64,000 bases of DNA, taken from assembly GCA_003254905.1 (NCBI GenBank), contig QANU01000323.1, positions 252,787 to 316,786 on the forward strand, given 5' to 3'. The notes beneath the pieces were generated by a model. The model was not told where the DNA came from and did no database searches. It was given only the letters and a program-made list of their open reading frames with translations. The DNA comes from Nissolia schottii (taxonomy: Eukaryota > Streptophyta > Magnoliopsida > Fabales > Fabaceae). Both the position numbers and the translations under genes were made by a program. How positions within the stretch are numbered: the first letter of the stretch is position 1; each line of letters starts with the position of its first letter. Shown piece by piece: positions 44,455-56,518 of the stretch.

Positions 44455-45385
44455 CGTAAGACATGTGAAAGACCACCTCTATGTACATTAACCCAAATAG
44501 GGAAAAGTAAGAAAACTAGGAAAAGTGGTTTGGCTCCACCACTTCTATGGACAATGAATGATCGGAAGAAAAAGAGATGAAAGAAGACAGATTTTCGCAC
44601 ATTCTGTGGAAACTGTGCAAGCCCAATTCTATGGCACTTTTGGGCTGGAATTTTTGCATGTTATTTTAAATTTCCATATTTTTAATATTGATTAAGATGT
44701 CTTTGTCCTTGATGGTTCCATAGTGAGAATTTTGTCATGAAGGTTACATGATGTGTCATTGTAACTTGTAGACATGGCTAGAATACTTGGATTCCCTTGG
44801 CAACGAGTTATGACAAGGAACTTCAAGTTGTGTGAAATTGTTGCATTATTAGTATTGAGTCTCCTCTGAAGGAAGCACCATACCAAGCCAAAATTCCATT
44901 CATTTTGAAAAGGTCGTACTTCTAATGAAATAACTTAATAGGCACGTTACGTGGGAGGCATCATTTGATACCATATGCTCTAAGGATGCGCATTTTGTAC
45001 CAAAGATAACACAGACACAGAGACAAAAGTAAAAAAAAAAATAAAATTATTCTTTTAAATCCCAATTAAATCATCAACTTTACTAAAGTATAAAAATTTT
45101 ATTTTGTTGTTTTTGTGTCTCTATCCTCCTCTAATGTCCCTTATATTAGAAAGGAGCCTAAATTTCAGGTTATTTGAGTTTGAAAAAGAATCTTATAAAT
45201 AGTAATATAGTTTAAACTTGCTAATAAAGTTAAAGGCATCAAAACGAAAAGGGGGAGAGGAATATAAAAATGGTGAAGCAAAGTGCCGTTTTGTGTGGCT
45301 TGGGAAGTAACCCAAAATAGGGAAAAGCAAGAAAAGTAGGAAAAGTGATTTGGCTCCACTTCCTCGAGTGAAACCCCAAATAAGT
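44455..45385. repeat. Diverged direct repeat, copy B, with an internal duplicate
   Basis: 44690-44960 matches copy A at 42925-43170. 45165-45260 matches the right end of copy A, separated by about 200 bp of inserted sequence. In addition, AAAAGTGGTTTGGCTCCACC near 44523 recurs as AAAAGTGATTTGGCTCCACT near 45341, in similar contexts (AAATAGGGAAAAG before). The pattern suggests an old segmental duplication broken up by indels. Confidence 0.72.
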
Positions 45386-45601
45386 GATTGGAGGAAGAAA
45401 ATCAAAAAAGAATCCCAAAGACATTGCCAAATATTTGTTTGTATAACTAATCTAAGCAAATCGGCAAAAGAAAACAAAAATTCTCGTTCTCATTTTTTTT
45501 ACGTAAACAAAGCAACTGTATATTATATGTTATATAATATATATAATCATTAATCATCACGTTCATGTGGGAAAAAAAAAAAAACAAAAAGCAAAATTCT
45601 C

Positions 45602-46684
45602 CTAAATCTCCAAAACGCAACCTGTTTGAACATGTCCCCTAAACTTTTCTGGGGTCTCCAATTTTCGCCAATTGCAACTCTTCACATCAAACACGAAGCA
45701 CTCATGCGCCTCACCGTGGCCGTTCGATCCAATCACCACCACAGATCCATCCAACGCTCCAACGAACGCCACGTTGCGCACGTCACCTGGCACCCTCCCC
45801 ATCTTCTGCCACGTGCCCCCCTGCGTCGCTAATATCTCCTCGCCGCGGCACATGTAAATCTTCCCGTCAACATCGCCACCGTCCGCTAGATTCCTCGGAC
45901 ACGTGGCACAATCCAGAAACTCCTTCACCGTGCCCCACCGCCACGTAGCAAAGTCGAATTCCTCCGCGCTCCTCTCGAACATCCCCTGGGCTTCCGTCCG
46001 GTAGCCGCCAACGACCGCAAGGCGCCCGCACTGGAACGCTGCGGCGCACTCATCTCGCTCCGCCGCCATGTCCGGCAGCTGGAGCCACTCGTCCGCCGAG
46101 ACGTCGTACGCTAGCGCCGAGCGCAGCGCGTTCTTCTCGTCGTCGTGGCCACCAGCCACGAAAACCATGCGCCGCGAGTCCGATGCGCACCCGAAGAACG
46201 TGCGGGGCCCACAAGGCATGTGAGCGCCGCGTCGCCACTTCGCCGAAACGAAGTCGTAAAAAAGAACCGAATCGGTAGCCTTCCACGTATTCGGGTCCAA
46301 CCCGCCCAATAGAACAAGCTCAGATCCGACGCTAGTGACCCGACAGAACATGGGCAACCCTGATTCGTACCCGGGAGGTGGCGGCAACTCAGTCCAGTTA
46401 CCGGTAACCGGTTCGAACGCGCTGAGCCGGTAAACCGGATTAGTTAATCGCTTTGCTGAACCGGAACCTGAATCGGGTTTATTATCCGGGTCGACCCGTG
46501 CTTGAACCATCACGAGGAGCTTCTGCGAGTTACCGGTGGTCCGCCGTCGAAGGTGAAACTCCGGCGACTCAACCTCCGCCTTCCAATCCTTGCACACCGA
46601 TGCCACCGTCGGGAATTGCTGGTACGGAACCCGAATCAAACAGTCTCGGGCTAAATCTTCGGGTAAACCCGAAATAATCTCCAT
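45602..46684 (-). CDS. F-box/kelch-repeat protein (KFB/KMD type), intronless
   Basis: This 360-aa protein starts at MEIISGLPEDLARDCL (ATG at 46684-46682). An upstream in-frame extension is possible but is not conserved in this family. The F-box covers residues about 4-45 (LPEDLARDCLIRVPYQQFPT and VASVCKDWKAEVE). Kelch blades follow, each recognisable by hydrophobics before Gly-Gly or an equivalent: VLLGGLDPNTW, VFVAGGHDDEKN, LAVVGGYRTEAQG, KIYMCRGEE, VVVIGSNGHGE. F-box proteins are the substrate receptors of SCF (SKP1-cullin-F-box) ubiquitin ligases. The closest remembered relatives (At1g80440/At1g15670 group) target type-B cytokinin-response regulators and phenylalanine ammonia-lyase; the target here is inferred at best. 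The gene is GC-rich compared with its AT-rich surroundings. No lesion is seen. Confidence 0.92.
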   Translation of the reverse strand: MEIISGLPEDLARDCLIRVPYQQFPTVASVCKDWKAEVESPEFHLRRRTTGNSQKLLVMVQARVDPDNKPDSGSGSAKRLTNPVYRLSAFEPVTGNWTELPPPPGYESGLPMFCRVTSVGSELVLLGGLDPNTWKATDSVLFYDFVSAKWRRGAHMPCGPRTFFGCASDSRRMVFVAGGHDDEKNALRSALAYDVSADEWLQLPDMAAERDECAAAFQCGRLAVVGGYRTEAQGMFERSAEEFDFATWRWGTVKEFLDCATCPRNLADGGDVDGKIYMCRGEEILATQGGTWQKMGRVPGDVRNVAFVGALDGSVVVIGSNGHGEAHECFVFDVKSCNWRKLETPEKFRGHVQTGCVLEI

Positions 46685-48573
46685 AGTAGGGAAAATGAAA
46701 CACAAACGTGGGAATCAACGATGTTGGTTTTTGTTTTCTATGAATTAGCAAATACCCATTAACAGAAATCGCATAAAGAGAAGATCTTGAGGTTCAAGTT
46801 TGAAACTTGGTTGAAGAAATGAAGAGGGCCTTTTTTGTGTTTGTGTGCAGTTTGAATGATGAGAAGAGAAAAATAGGGGTTATTGATTTGTGAAGTGAAA
46901 AGGAATGTGTTTCGAGGTTTTTGGCTTTTTGGGTTTGTGTGGAAAGATGGTGTGAGAGATAGGGTTAGAGAGTGGAGGCTTTGGGGTTTTATAGATGGGG
47001 AAGCACATGGGCATGGTGTGTGTTTATTGATAAGGGTTTTTTTTTTTTTCTTTTTCTTTTTTATTTTTGCTACAGTACTTGTATATTGATAAGCTTTGAG
47101 TGCAAAAGCAAAGAGGTGTTCTAGAAGGTTTTTGAGGACCAAGACAAACATGTTTGGAAAGAGACAACTAAGGAGGAGAGATAATTACTAACAATTGTGG
47201 AGAGTTATGTGAATGGTCTATATCCCATGCTAGCTGTTGCTTTTTTAGTTATTTGGATCTGGATTTATTAATATGTGTAGATATTAGTTGATTAGTTGAT
47301 TCTTCTATGTAGTACATGATTTAATTATTCTTTCTTTTTTCTTTTTTTACTTTCGTTTGCATTGCAATAATTGATGTTTCCAATCAATTTTGCTCTTCGC
47401 CTTCACTGTTTCGCCTCTAGATTTATGAGATGAGGAATCTTGTTTGAAGACTGTCACTTTCTGGATGAACTAATTTTAATCAAAGAAAAGATGCTTTCAC
47501 ATGAATTTTTTTTTATATGATTTTATCTCATGTGATCTTTCATTTTTTTTATGTCTTATATTTGTTCTTAATTAAAAGTAAATACTCGCACAAAATAAGG
47601 TCATATAAAAAATACGTTTGAAAGAATTCATTCCCTTTTAATTTTTGGGTGATGACCGTTGGAGTAAGAAAATAATATTCGCAAAAATTTTACATATACA
47701 CCAATGGTATTTAATAATTGATTAAATTAGCTTGGTAATTGAATTATTTATTTGTAACTTCCTATTTCAATTTAACTGTTCACTTTTATATTAGGGTGTC
47801 ACAATATTTTTTTTAACTCGCATCTTAAGGTAGGATTATTTTTCTTTCCTAATAATGTACTCTATATTAGTCACTGCATGTATTTCTAGAAAATAAAATA
47901 TTATAGTATTAAATGCATTTATAATTAAGATAATTTCATCAATTAAAAAATATTGTTAATCCTAAATTGACAGTTAAATTGAAACTAATGAAATATACTT
48001 CTTAAGATATTTAAAAGTGATTGAATAATGAATTTATTTTAACTCATTATCATTTAAAAAAATATTATATTGTAATTCAATTTATATTCAAATCAATATA
48101 AATTGCCTGAATCTAGACTCATACACTTATTAATAGATTCAAGAATTTAAGACACATGACAAAAAGTAAAGTTTGTATACTAATTAACTTAAGGATTTAA
48201 CAATCATGATTACATAGCTTAATAAATGATTTCTTACGTAACTAGAGACGATAACTGATCATCAATAACAATCATATACATTTGAAACTAATTAGAAACC
48301 CAACAACAAACCTAAGGGTTAGCCTGCCTATATACTTAAAAGCTATGATGATGAAGAGAATGAGATACATCCATTTTTTTTTTCGTGTTATTAAGATTGA
48401 CTTATCCTTTTAACTAATTTTATTTTTCAAAAATCAGACCAAAATCATTTTTTTTTTAAATCATAATGTGTTTGTACCACCACGTCAATACCCTTATTGG
48501 TATATACCCATTGTTTAATTTAAAAAAAAAATGAGAAGAAAACACTTGAGAGAAGAAAAATCAAATAATTTTA
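46685..48573 (-). other. 5' region of the F-box gene and AT-rich intergenic DNA
   Basis: 46685 to about 47000 is the leader and proximal promoter on the minus strand; on that strand it is C-rich and ACAC/CTT-rich. A (T)n-CTTTTT run lies at 47038-47062 on the plus strand. From 47160 to 48565 the sequence is AT-rich with no supported gene. Confidence 0.5.
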
Positions 48574-48574
48574 A

Positions 48575-48851
48575 GGGTTAATTAAGTTTTAGTCTCTGTA
48601 ATATGAAAAAGTTTGGTTTTAGTCCCTCATGATAAGTTTTAGTCCCTGTAAAATGTGAAAATTTAATTTTGGTCCCTGTGGACGGTTGGTGATGGACGGT
48701 GACGTAGAAATGATCCCAGATGACAGGTTAACTGAAACGTCATCACCGTCCATCACCAACCGTCCACAGGGACCAAAATCAAATTTTCACATTTTACAGG
48801 GACTAAAACCAAACTTTTTTATATTACAGGGACTAAAAACTTAATTAACCC
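48575..48851. mobile_element. Mutator-type foldback MITE with 9-bp target duplication
   Basis: The ends are GGGTTAATTAAGTTTTAGTC and ACTAAAAACTTAATTAACCC. The arms are long, with the central pair GGTCCCTGTGGACGGTTGG against CCAACCGTCCACAGGGACC. The perfect 9-bp direct repeat TAATTTTAA lies at 48566-48574 and 48852-48860, which fits Mutator-type transposition. Arms pair almost along their whole length, though the left arm carries one extra AGTTTTAGTCCCT-type segment. There is no coding content. Confidence 0.9.
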
Positions 48852-49136
48852 TAATTTTAAAGTTGTATTTTGCTTAATTAGATGTGAGAGAAAATAAAGA
48901 ATAAATGAAGTGTTGACTAAATTCAGACGACTCAACAAGGCTTAAGGACAAAAGCCCAACTACGATTTGCATCGGGCACAATTGGTTCTCTTGGAGTCCA
49001 GTCCTTGTAGTTCGGTGTAACCACCCAACGTGGTTCTTATGCCTATGAGTGCTTCTTAAGTAATTGTTTATCTTTTCAGAGCATACGTATTCACAATACC
49101 CTATTACATATTAATTAGAAAGCATAAAATTTTGGA

Positions 49137-49421
49137 TGTAATAAGGACCCAATTGATCAGCCCAATACCAGAAGTTGTTGTCTCATAGCACTAAGAGTTA
49201 GAGCTTCAGTTATGAGTTTAGTTATGAGCTTCTAAATAAGTTAGGTATCACAACTTGTAGTAACAAATAATAAAAGCATGTGACCGTATCTAGAAGCTAA
49301 TATCTCTATATATAAACAAAATTCTCATTGTGTAAGATTCAGATTAAATCATCATTTTGTAGAATGAAGTAAAGTTCATCTCAATTCTCTTTGCTCTCTT
49401 TGTTCTAGCAAGAACTTTATA
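49137..49421 (+). repeat. 5' LTR of the copia element
   Basis: It starts TGTAATAAGG and ends near AAGAACTTTAT. It shares CACTAAGAGTTAGAGCTTCA, GTATCTAGAAGCTAATATCT and TTTGCTCTCTTTGTTCTA with the 3' LTR. A TATATATAAACAAAA stretch near 49310 may be its TATA box. It has an extra AGTTTAGTTATG-type segment absent from the 3' LTR. Confidence 0.88.
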
Positions 49422-49653
49422 ATGGTATCATTGACTATAAATCGCTTCCACGACTCTTCCATTTTCCTTCCATGGAGCTCAGATTCTCAAGTTCTTTAAT
49501 GGTTCTTGAGCCATCTTTGAAGCTTCACACAGAACAGATTGATTCAACATCAAAATTTTGGACTTCTTGAGCTTTGGTCTGTCCAGAAATCTTTGAAATT
49601 TCATAAGTTGAATCGGATATTTTCCCTCAAATTCTATTTCAGAAGTTGTATTA

Positions 49654-50620
49654 ATGGCTTATTCACTAGTTCTGCATAAAGAAGTAGTCCCACTGATCAA
49701 TCTGCAAACTACACCTTTGAATCCACAGCTCAATATTGCTCAGATGCAAGAACCGTCAAATCCTATCTACTTTCATCCGAATAAGTCTTCGTGTATTGTT
49801 CTTGTTACTCCTCCACTTTTGGAGTCCAATTTTCACAGTTGGCAACGATCCATTAAGATGAATCTGCTAACAAAGAACAAGCTCAGGTTTGTGGATGGAA
49901 CCTATCTTGAGCCTCCAGAAAATTATCCAACCTATCCTTTTTGGCAAAGATGCAACATTCTTGTGCTTGCTTGGCTGGTAAGATCCATGTCTCAAGATAT
50001 ATCTCAGAGTGTACTTTTCATTGATAATATAAGATTGCTTTGGATTGATTTGAAAGAATGTTTTGCCCATGTTGATATGTTTAGAATCTTTGAGTTTCTT
50101 GAATTTGTTTACAAACACAAACAAGGTGATTTAGCAATGACTTCTTATTTCACTAACCTCAATATTCTTTTAGATGAATACAATCTTATGAACCCTGTTC
50201 CTTCTTATACCTATAATGCTCATTGTGTTTGTAATGCTCTTCAACAAGTGAGGGATAAGCGAGATCGCGAGCATGTCATTTGTTTTCTTAAGGATTTGAA
50301 TCATAATTTTCTTAGATGTCCGCTCTAAAATCATGTTAATGACACTAGTTTCGAATTTTAATCAAGTTTTTCAATTAGTAGCTCAACAAGAACAGCAATT
50401 CAATTCTGAATTTGGCCATGACCTTAAGAATCCTCAAGCTACAATTGCTCAAAGTTATGTATATCGCCAATCCAATTTGTACTACAAGCCTAGATCTCAG
50501 CAAGGGTGTACTGGATTTAGTAGTGCTTCTACCAAGTTTGTTCCAAACACTCAATCTCCAAAGCAATGCAATGCACAAACTGTGGTACATTAGGCCACAC
50601 AAGGGATCAATGTTTCGAAA
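49654..50620 (+). pseudogene. copia gag remnant with zinc knuckle
   Basis: An open frame of 224 codons (49654-50328) carries the copia gag core, with LLESNFHSWQRSIKMNLLTK and FVDGTYLEP near the start, and later CVCNALQQVRDKRDREHVIC. After a stop and frame changes, the CCHC knuckle CTNCGTLGHTRDQC is readable at about 50572-50613. Gag forms the capsid and packages RNA. The frame is broken and the protein is not functional as read. Confidence 0.85.
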
Positions 50621-50879
50621 TAATTGGCTATCCACCGAATTATAATCCTAAAAAGGCCTCTAATTCCTAAAGAAGTGATAATTGTGTCACTAATGATGCT
50701 ATTGACTATGAAGTTGCATCACTGGTTGATGACCCTGAAGAGCATAAGTTTGGTTTTACTGCTACTGAATATCACCAACTGTTAGCTCTCCTTCAACATT
50801 CACATTCTGAATAGTAAACACAGCCAAAAGTCCAAACCAATCAAGTCTCAATCCAACACACCACTTCTATTCCACCAAG

Positions 50880-53800
50880 TACTAGTAATTTTGTTGCTCC
50901 ATGGATCATAGATACTGGTGCTACTACTCACATTCCTTCATCTTTATCTTCCTACACATCATTTAGACACATATCCCCCATTCAAGTTAATCTTCCCAAT
51001 GGTACCTCTGTTGTTACTTCCATAGCAGGAACAATACATTTTTCCAATGACTTCATTTTCATTGATGCGCTTTATCTTCCCTACTTTTGATTCAATCTCA
51101 TCTCAGTAACCAAATTGATGAGCCTTTTTCATTGTCAATTAACATTTTCTGATACTAGTTATGTCATTCAAGATTTCAATGCCTTGAGGACGATTGGGTT
51201 AGCTAAGGTTGAGAAAGGACTATATCTGCTTCAGAAACCAAAAGCTCCTACACCTACTGTTACCACTTATAATTATGTTTCAACTGTACAAATTTTTTAT
51301 TATCTTTTATGGCACTTAAGACTAGCCCATCCTTCCTTTGATGTTTTGCACTCTTTGAATTCTTAATTTCCCTACATCAACTGTAACAAACTCAATCTAT
51401 GTGATGTATGTCATTATGCTAAACAAAGAAAACTACCTATATACCTAAGCAAAAGTCTCAGTTCTCATGCTTTTCAATTAGTCCATGCTGATATTTGGGG
51501 TCCTCTAGCAATTCCTTCAATCCATGGTCACCACTATTTCTTAACCATAATGGATGACTACTCTAGACACACTTGGCTTTTCCTAATGAAAACAAAATCT
51601 AAAGTCAATGCACTAATTAAGTCATTTTTCCAATTAATCAAAAATCAATTTGACACAACCATCAAATGTATAAGAATTGATATTGGCCAAGAATTAATAC
51701 TAAAGTAGTTATATTCAAAAAATGACATAATTCACCAAACCTCATGCTTTGAAACACCCTAACAAAATGTCATTGTAGAACACAAACACTAACATCTCCT
51801 CAACATCACTCGGTCTTTACTATTCCAATCTCATCTACCACCATGTGTTTGGTCATATGCAATTGCTCATGCTGCATTCTTAATTAACAGACTTCCTTCT
51901 CCCATCCTTTAAGGACACAACCCCTACCAAATGCTACACAACACCAATCCTAACCTTTCAACCTTGAAAGTCTTTGGACCTCTTTGCTTTGTTTCAACCC
52001 TCAGCAATCGTAGAACTAAACTTGCATCAAGAGCCAAAAAAAATGTATTTTCCTAGGATACTAATCAGGAACCAAAAGCGTTCATTATATTTGACCTCCA
52101 TGCTAGGAAAACTTTTATCTCCAGGTATGTCATCTTCTATGAAAACACCTTCCCTTTTCAATAATAGCATCCACAACCTACCTTAAAACCCCAGTTCTCA
52201 CACTCACCACAATTCCCTTACCCTCCTTCTATACACCATTTCCCCCTGATTATTCAATCACATCCCCTACTCCACCACATATAAATCAACCTCCCCCTAC
52301 TGCATTAAACACAGGCCTCCCTCGTTGCTCTTATAACTCTACTTCCACAAACCCTTCACTCAGAACTTCTAATAGATCATGAAAACCTCCCAATTATTTG
52401 CAGGATTATCACATTAATCTCTTCAGCCTCAACAGTCCCACCACCCTCAGGACATCAACAGTCAGGTACTCCTCATCCCTTCTATTATGTCATCTCTTAC
52501 AATACACCATCGCCACAATACCAAACCTACTTTCTAAACATAACCTCCTTAACCGAACCAAAAACCTATAAACAAGCTGTGAAGAATGAATGTTGGCAGG
52601 AAGCAACGTAGAAGGAAATTGATGTTTTGCAGGCAAATCAAACTTGGGAACTCAAAGAACTAACACCTGGTAAGACCCCTATTGGCTACAAATGGGTCTA
52701 TCGAATCAAATATAAATAAGATGGCACTATGGATCGATACAAGGCCAGATTGGTTACAAGGGGATATATACAAGTTGAGAGTGTGGACTATTTTGACACT
52801 TTTTCCTCAGTCGCCAAGATGACCACCTTGAGAGTATTGCTTGCTCTAGCTGCTGCAAATAAATGGTTCTTTCATTAGTTGGATGTGGATAATGCCTTCC
52901 TCCATGGCTCACAAGATGAAGAATTACACATGTCTTTACCTCACGGAATCACTCCAACTTATGCCAATCAAGTGTGCTACCTTAAGAAGTCTCCTTATGG
53001 TCTCAAGCAAGTTAGTCGTCAATGGTTCAATACTTTATCTACAATTCTCAAATCCATCAACTTCCTCCAAGATGATTCAAATCATACACTTTTTTACCAA
53101 GAGCTCAACTTCTTCCTTCACATCACTTTTAATATGTGTTGATGATGTCGTTTTCACAAGCAACAACCTAGTAGGAATTCAACTTGTCAAGGATTTTCTC
53201 CATAGCAAATTCCGAATTAAGGACCTAGACAACCTCAAATATTTTCTTGGTTTAGAGATTGCTCGATCTTCTCAAGGCATCTCTCTATGTTAGAGGAAGT
53301 ACACCTTGGAATTACTTTCAGATTCAGGAATCCTTGGTTCAAAATCTTCTGCTACGCCAATGGTTGGCTCAGCCGAATTTTCAAAGGATTCAGGCAAGCC
53401 CTTGGTAGACATCTCCAGCTATAGGCACTTGATTGGACAGTTCCTTTACTTATGCACCACTAGACCTGATATTTCCTATGTTGTTCAGTAGCTTAGTGAG
53501 TTTCTTGTAGCCCCAACTGATCAGCATCATCAAGCTGCTAATAGAATTACCTAAAAGGGTCCCCTGGCAAAGGCCTCTTCTTTGCTACCAATTCCAATCT
53601 CAAGCTCAATGCCTTCAGTGATTCTAACTGGGCTAGTTGCATTGACAGAAAGAGATCAGTCACAAGTTATTGTGTCTACCTTGGCTCCTCCCTTGTTTCA
53701 TGGAAATCCAAGAAACAAAGCATTGTGTCTCGTTCATCAAGCGAAGTTGAATATCATGCGCTTACTAACACTGTCTGTGAGATACAATGGATTGCTTACC

Positions 53801-54080
53801 TCATCAAAGATTTTCAGACAAAGCCCTCTTTGCCTGCTCCTATCTACTGTGACAACAAATCCGCCATTCAAATTGCTCAAAACCCTACATTTCATGAGTG
53901 AACGAAACACATTGAACTTGACTACCATCTAGTGGGCGAAAAGCTTGACACAGGTTTCATTCAACTTGTCTCTATCAATTCAACAAATCAACATGCTGAC
54001 ATCTTTACCAAGGCACTCCATCCAGGATCCTTCACATCCATCCTCTCCAAGTTAGGCATATTAAACATCCAAGCTCAAGC
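50880..54080 (+). pseudogene. copia pol remnant (protease, integrase, RT, RNase H)
   Basis: The aspartic protease motif WIIDTGATTH lies at about 50902-50931. The integrase HHCC region and core (LVHADIWGPLAIPS, then HYFLTIMDDYSRHTW) lie at about 51310-51710. In the second acidic-residue block, IRIDIGQE replaces the usual IRSDNGxE pattern. Reverse transcriptase (GYKWVYRIKY, then LDVDNAFLHG and SPYGLKQVSRQWF) lies at about 52600-53150. The YVDD box reads CVDD at about 53130-53150. RNase H (SSSEVEYHAL, then IYCDNKSAIQIAQNP and HADIFTKAL) lies at about 53620-54030. At least a dozen stops or frame changes are spread through pol. Confidence 0.88.
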
Positions 54081-54090
54081 TTGGGAGGGG

Positions 54091-54361
54091 GTAATACAAG
54101 ACACAAATGATCAACCCAATACCGAAGTTGCTATCTCATACCACTAAGAGTTAGAGCTTCAGTTATGAGCTTCTAAATAAGTTATTTATGACAGCTTGTA
54201 GTAACAAACAATAGAAGCACGTGACTGTATCTAGAAGCTAATATCTTTGTATATAAACAAAATTCTTATTGTGTAAGATTCAAATTGAATCATCATCTTG
54301 TAGAACAAAGTAAAGTTCATCTCAATTCCCTTTGCTCTCTTTGTTCTATCAAGAACTTTAT
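54091..54361 (+). repeat. 3' LTR of the copia element
   Basis: Aligned with the 5' LTR as described there. It starts GTAATACAAGAC directly after the polypurine tract, so its first T appears lost or changed, and ends AAGAACTTTAT. Confidence 0.86.
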
Positions 54362-55545
54362 TAGGATGGAACTTTTCTTTTTGTGTTTAATTTTTTTTTT
54401 TCATGTGAGTGATGGAGGTGGTGAAAATGAGCGTGTGAGTGGTGGTGGTGGTTATGGGGATGCAAAAGTCCTTGAACTTTTTTAGTCAAGTTGATCCCTG
54501 CACTATTAAAATGACGTCGTTTTGGGGCTCACTATGAGAGATGAGAGAGAAAACGTCATTGTTAATAAACACATAAGGATTAACAAATCCAACATTTGCA
54601 AACTCTAAGGACTAATATGTATTTATTAAAAGTCCAAGAACCAAGTAGGGCAAGTGTGAAAAGTTTGGAGACCAAATAGGTATTAACCCCATTTTTTTTC
54701 CCGTAGAATGAGAAATTGAAAGTTTATAGGGGTAATGTTCATGTTGGTCCCTAAAAGAATAAGTTCGGGTCACTTTGGTTTTCAAAATTCAAAATCTAAC
54801 ATTTTAGTCCCTAAAGTTGTAAGTTGTAGGTCAAATTAGTCTTTCGATTCATTATCATTAATGTATTGTTGTATTTTTGTTGAGTTTTGTACATTAAGTG
54901 AAATTGTGATAACAATTCAGCTTATGTGATGTCGCTACATAGAGTTGGTCACAGGTCCAATTGACTCGCCAAAACAGCCAAATTTGACTGAACCAAGCTA
55001 AATGAGTCAAGTCGAGTTGGACCGGCTGAAGTTGAGTCGAATTATTTGACAAAGAGTTCACTTCGTAGGTGGATGGCAAGTTTGCAATTTTTGAATTTGA
55101 CTCGACCTACCACCCGATTACTCGACTTAATAATGTAAAAATTATTTTTTATTTTAAAAATGTTAAACAATTAATCACGAATTGACCCAACTCAACTCGT
55201 TAATAGTTGAGTCGAGTAAGATAACCCGCCTAAATCACCTCAAAATCGACTCACTCGACCCCACTTCGAATTAGTCAATTGGGTAGTTTAGCCAATCGGA
55301 TCGTACTCGACTTGACCTATGAGCAGGCCTAATACTGAAGGCAAAAAATATGTTGTTATGGTAGCATTTAGAGTTATAAATTTTAGTTGATATTACAGCT
55401 TCATTTGTAACCTTAAATGCTCTCACGATCTCATTTACAGGTACTGTCACAATTTATTTATAGTCCTCGTCATTGTTATGTCTCAATCCATGAAAATATA
55501 ATAACCTACCACTTATAATTTTAAAAATTAAAAAAAAAAAAATCA
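54362..55545. other. Intergenic region with MITE remnant and GAGTCGAG-type repeats
   Basis: 54575-54690 is related to the right half of the MITE in MLN51 intron 1: both contain CCAACATTTGCAAA, TCTAAGGACTAA, GACCAAATAG and TATTAACCC in order. 54950-55330 contains many GACTCGACC/GAGTCGAG stretches. No gene is supported. Confidence 0.55.
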
Positions 55546-55987
55546 GATCTTAAATTTTGAGAACCATAATAACTTGAATCCATTACCCGAGTTTATGTGT
55601 GTGTATATTATATATATTTATATGATGAAATTGGGATGAGGACGTACGTTTGAAATTGTAAAAGAATCCAAACGGCGTTTGGCAGCACCGAATTGCTACC
55701 GATGTGACGGCAAATGGGTCCCACAACACAACGGTGATTCTGATATAAGTGGGCCCCACTACACGTAAGTCCAACTTCAGAAAAATGTGACTGCCATGTT
55801 GCAGTGTTCCACGGACCACGAATCTTGCCAACGTTCTAGAAACTTTTTATTTTTATATATTTATTCAAACGTTCTAGAAACTCTTGAAACTAGATAAGAG
55901 TTTTGTTTATTCATTTATGGTTTAAATATTTATTCCACACCATGAAGAATAATATCCATACACGTAGACATATGGAGTAATAGAAGA

Positions 55988-56034
<47 letters not shown>

Positions 56035-56477
56035 NGATCTTAAATTTTGAGAACCATAATAACTTGAATCCATTACCCGAGTTTATGTGTGTGTATATTA
56101 TATATATTTATATGATGAAATTGGGATGAGGACGTACGTTTGAAATTGTAAAAGAATCCAAACGGCGTTTGGCAGCACCGAATTGCTACCGATGTGACGG
56201 CAAATGGGTCCCACAACACAACGGTGATTCTGATATAAGTGGGCCCCACTACACGTAAGTCCAACTTCAGAAAAATGTGACTGCCATGTTGCAGTGTTCC
56301 ACGGACCACGAATCTTGCCAACGTTCTAGAAACTTTTTATTTTTATATATTTATTCAAACGTTCTAGAAACTCTTGAAACTAGATAAGAGTTTTGTTTAT
56401 TCATTTATGGTTTAAATATTTATTCCACACCATGAAGAATAATATCCATACACGTAGACATATGGAGTAATAGAAGA

Positions 56478-56518
<41 letters not shown>

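Larger units (their letters stand above)
42243..45601. other. AT-rich intergenic region between two converging genes
   Basis: The region lies between the 3' ends of the glycosyltransferase (+) and the F-box gene (-). It contains two diverged copies of a several-hundred-bp block (listed separately), an (AT)n run and TCAATTTAATT-type low-complexity DNA at 43300-43600. No protein-coding or RNA gene is supported. Confidence 0.55.
49137..54361 (+). mobile_element. Degenerate Ty1/copia retrotransposon
   Basis: Two LTRs (about 49137-49421 and 54091-54361) enclose a primer-binding-like TGGTATCA (49423-49430, initiator Met-tRNA type), gag, and pol in the copia order protease, integrase, reverse transcriptase, RNase H. 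A purine-rich tract (TTGGGAGGGGG, about 54081-54091) precedes the 3' LTR. Many stops and frameshifts interrupt the frame, and the LTRs differ by numerous substitutions and indels, so the insertion is old. A target duplication cannot be recognised with confidence. Confidence 0.92.

Noticed and set aside
45626..46317. Plus- and minus-strand alternative frames inside the F-box gene
   Set aside because: They arise from the high G+C content of that CDS; only the 360-codon minus-strand frame has F-box and kelch motifs.
55583..56321. Two identical 82-codon minus-strand frames as a duplicated gene pair
   Set aside because: No recognisable domain, and the duplication itself is probably an assembly artefact.
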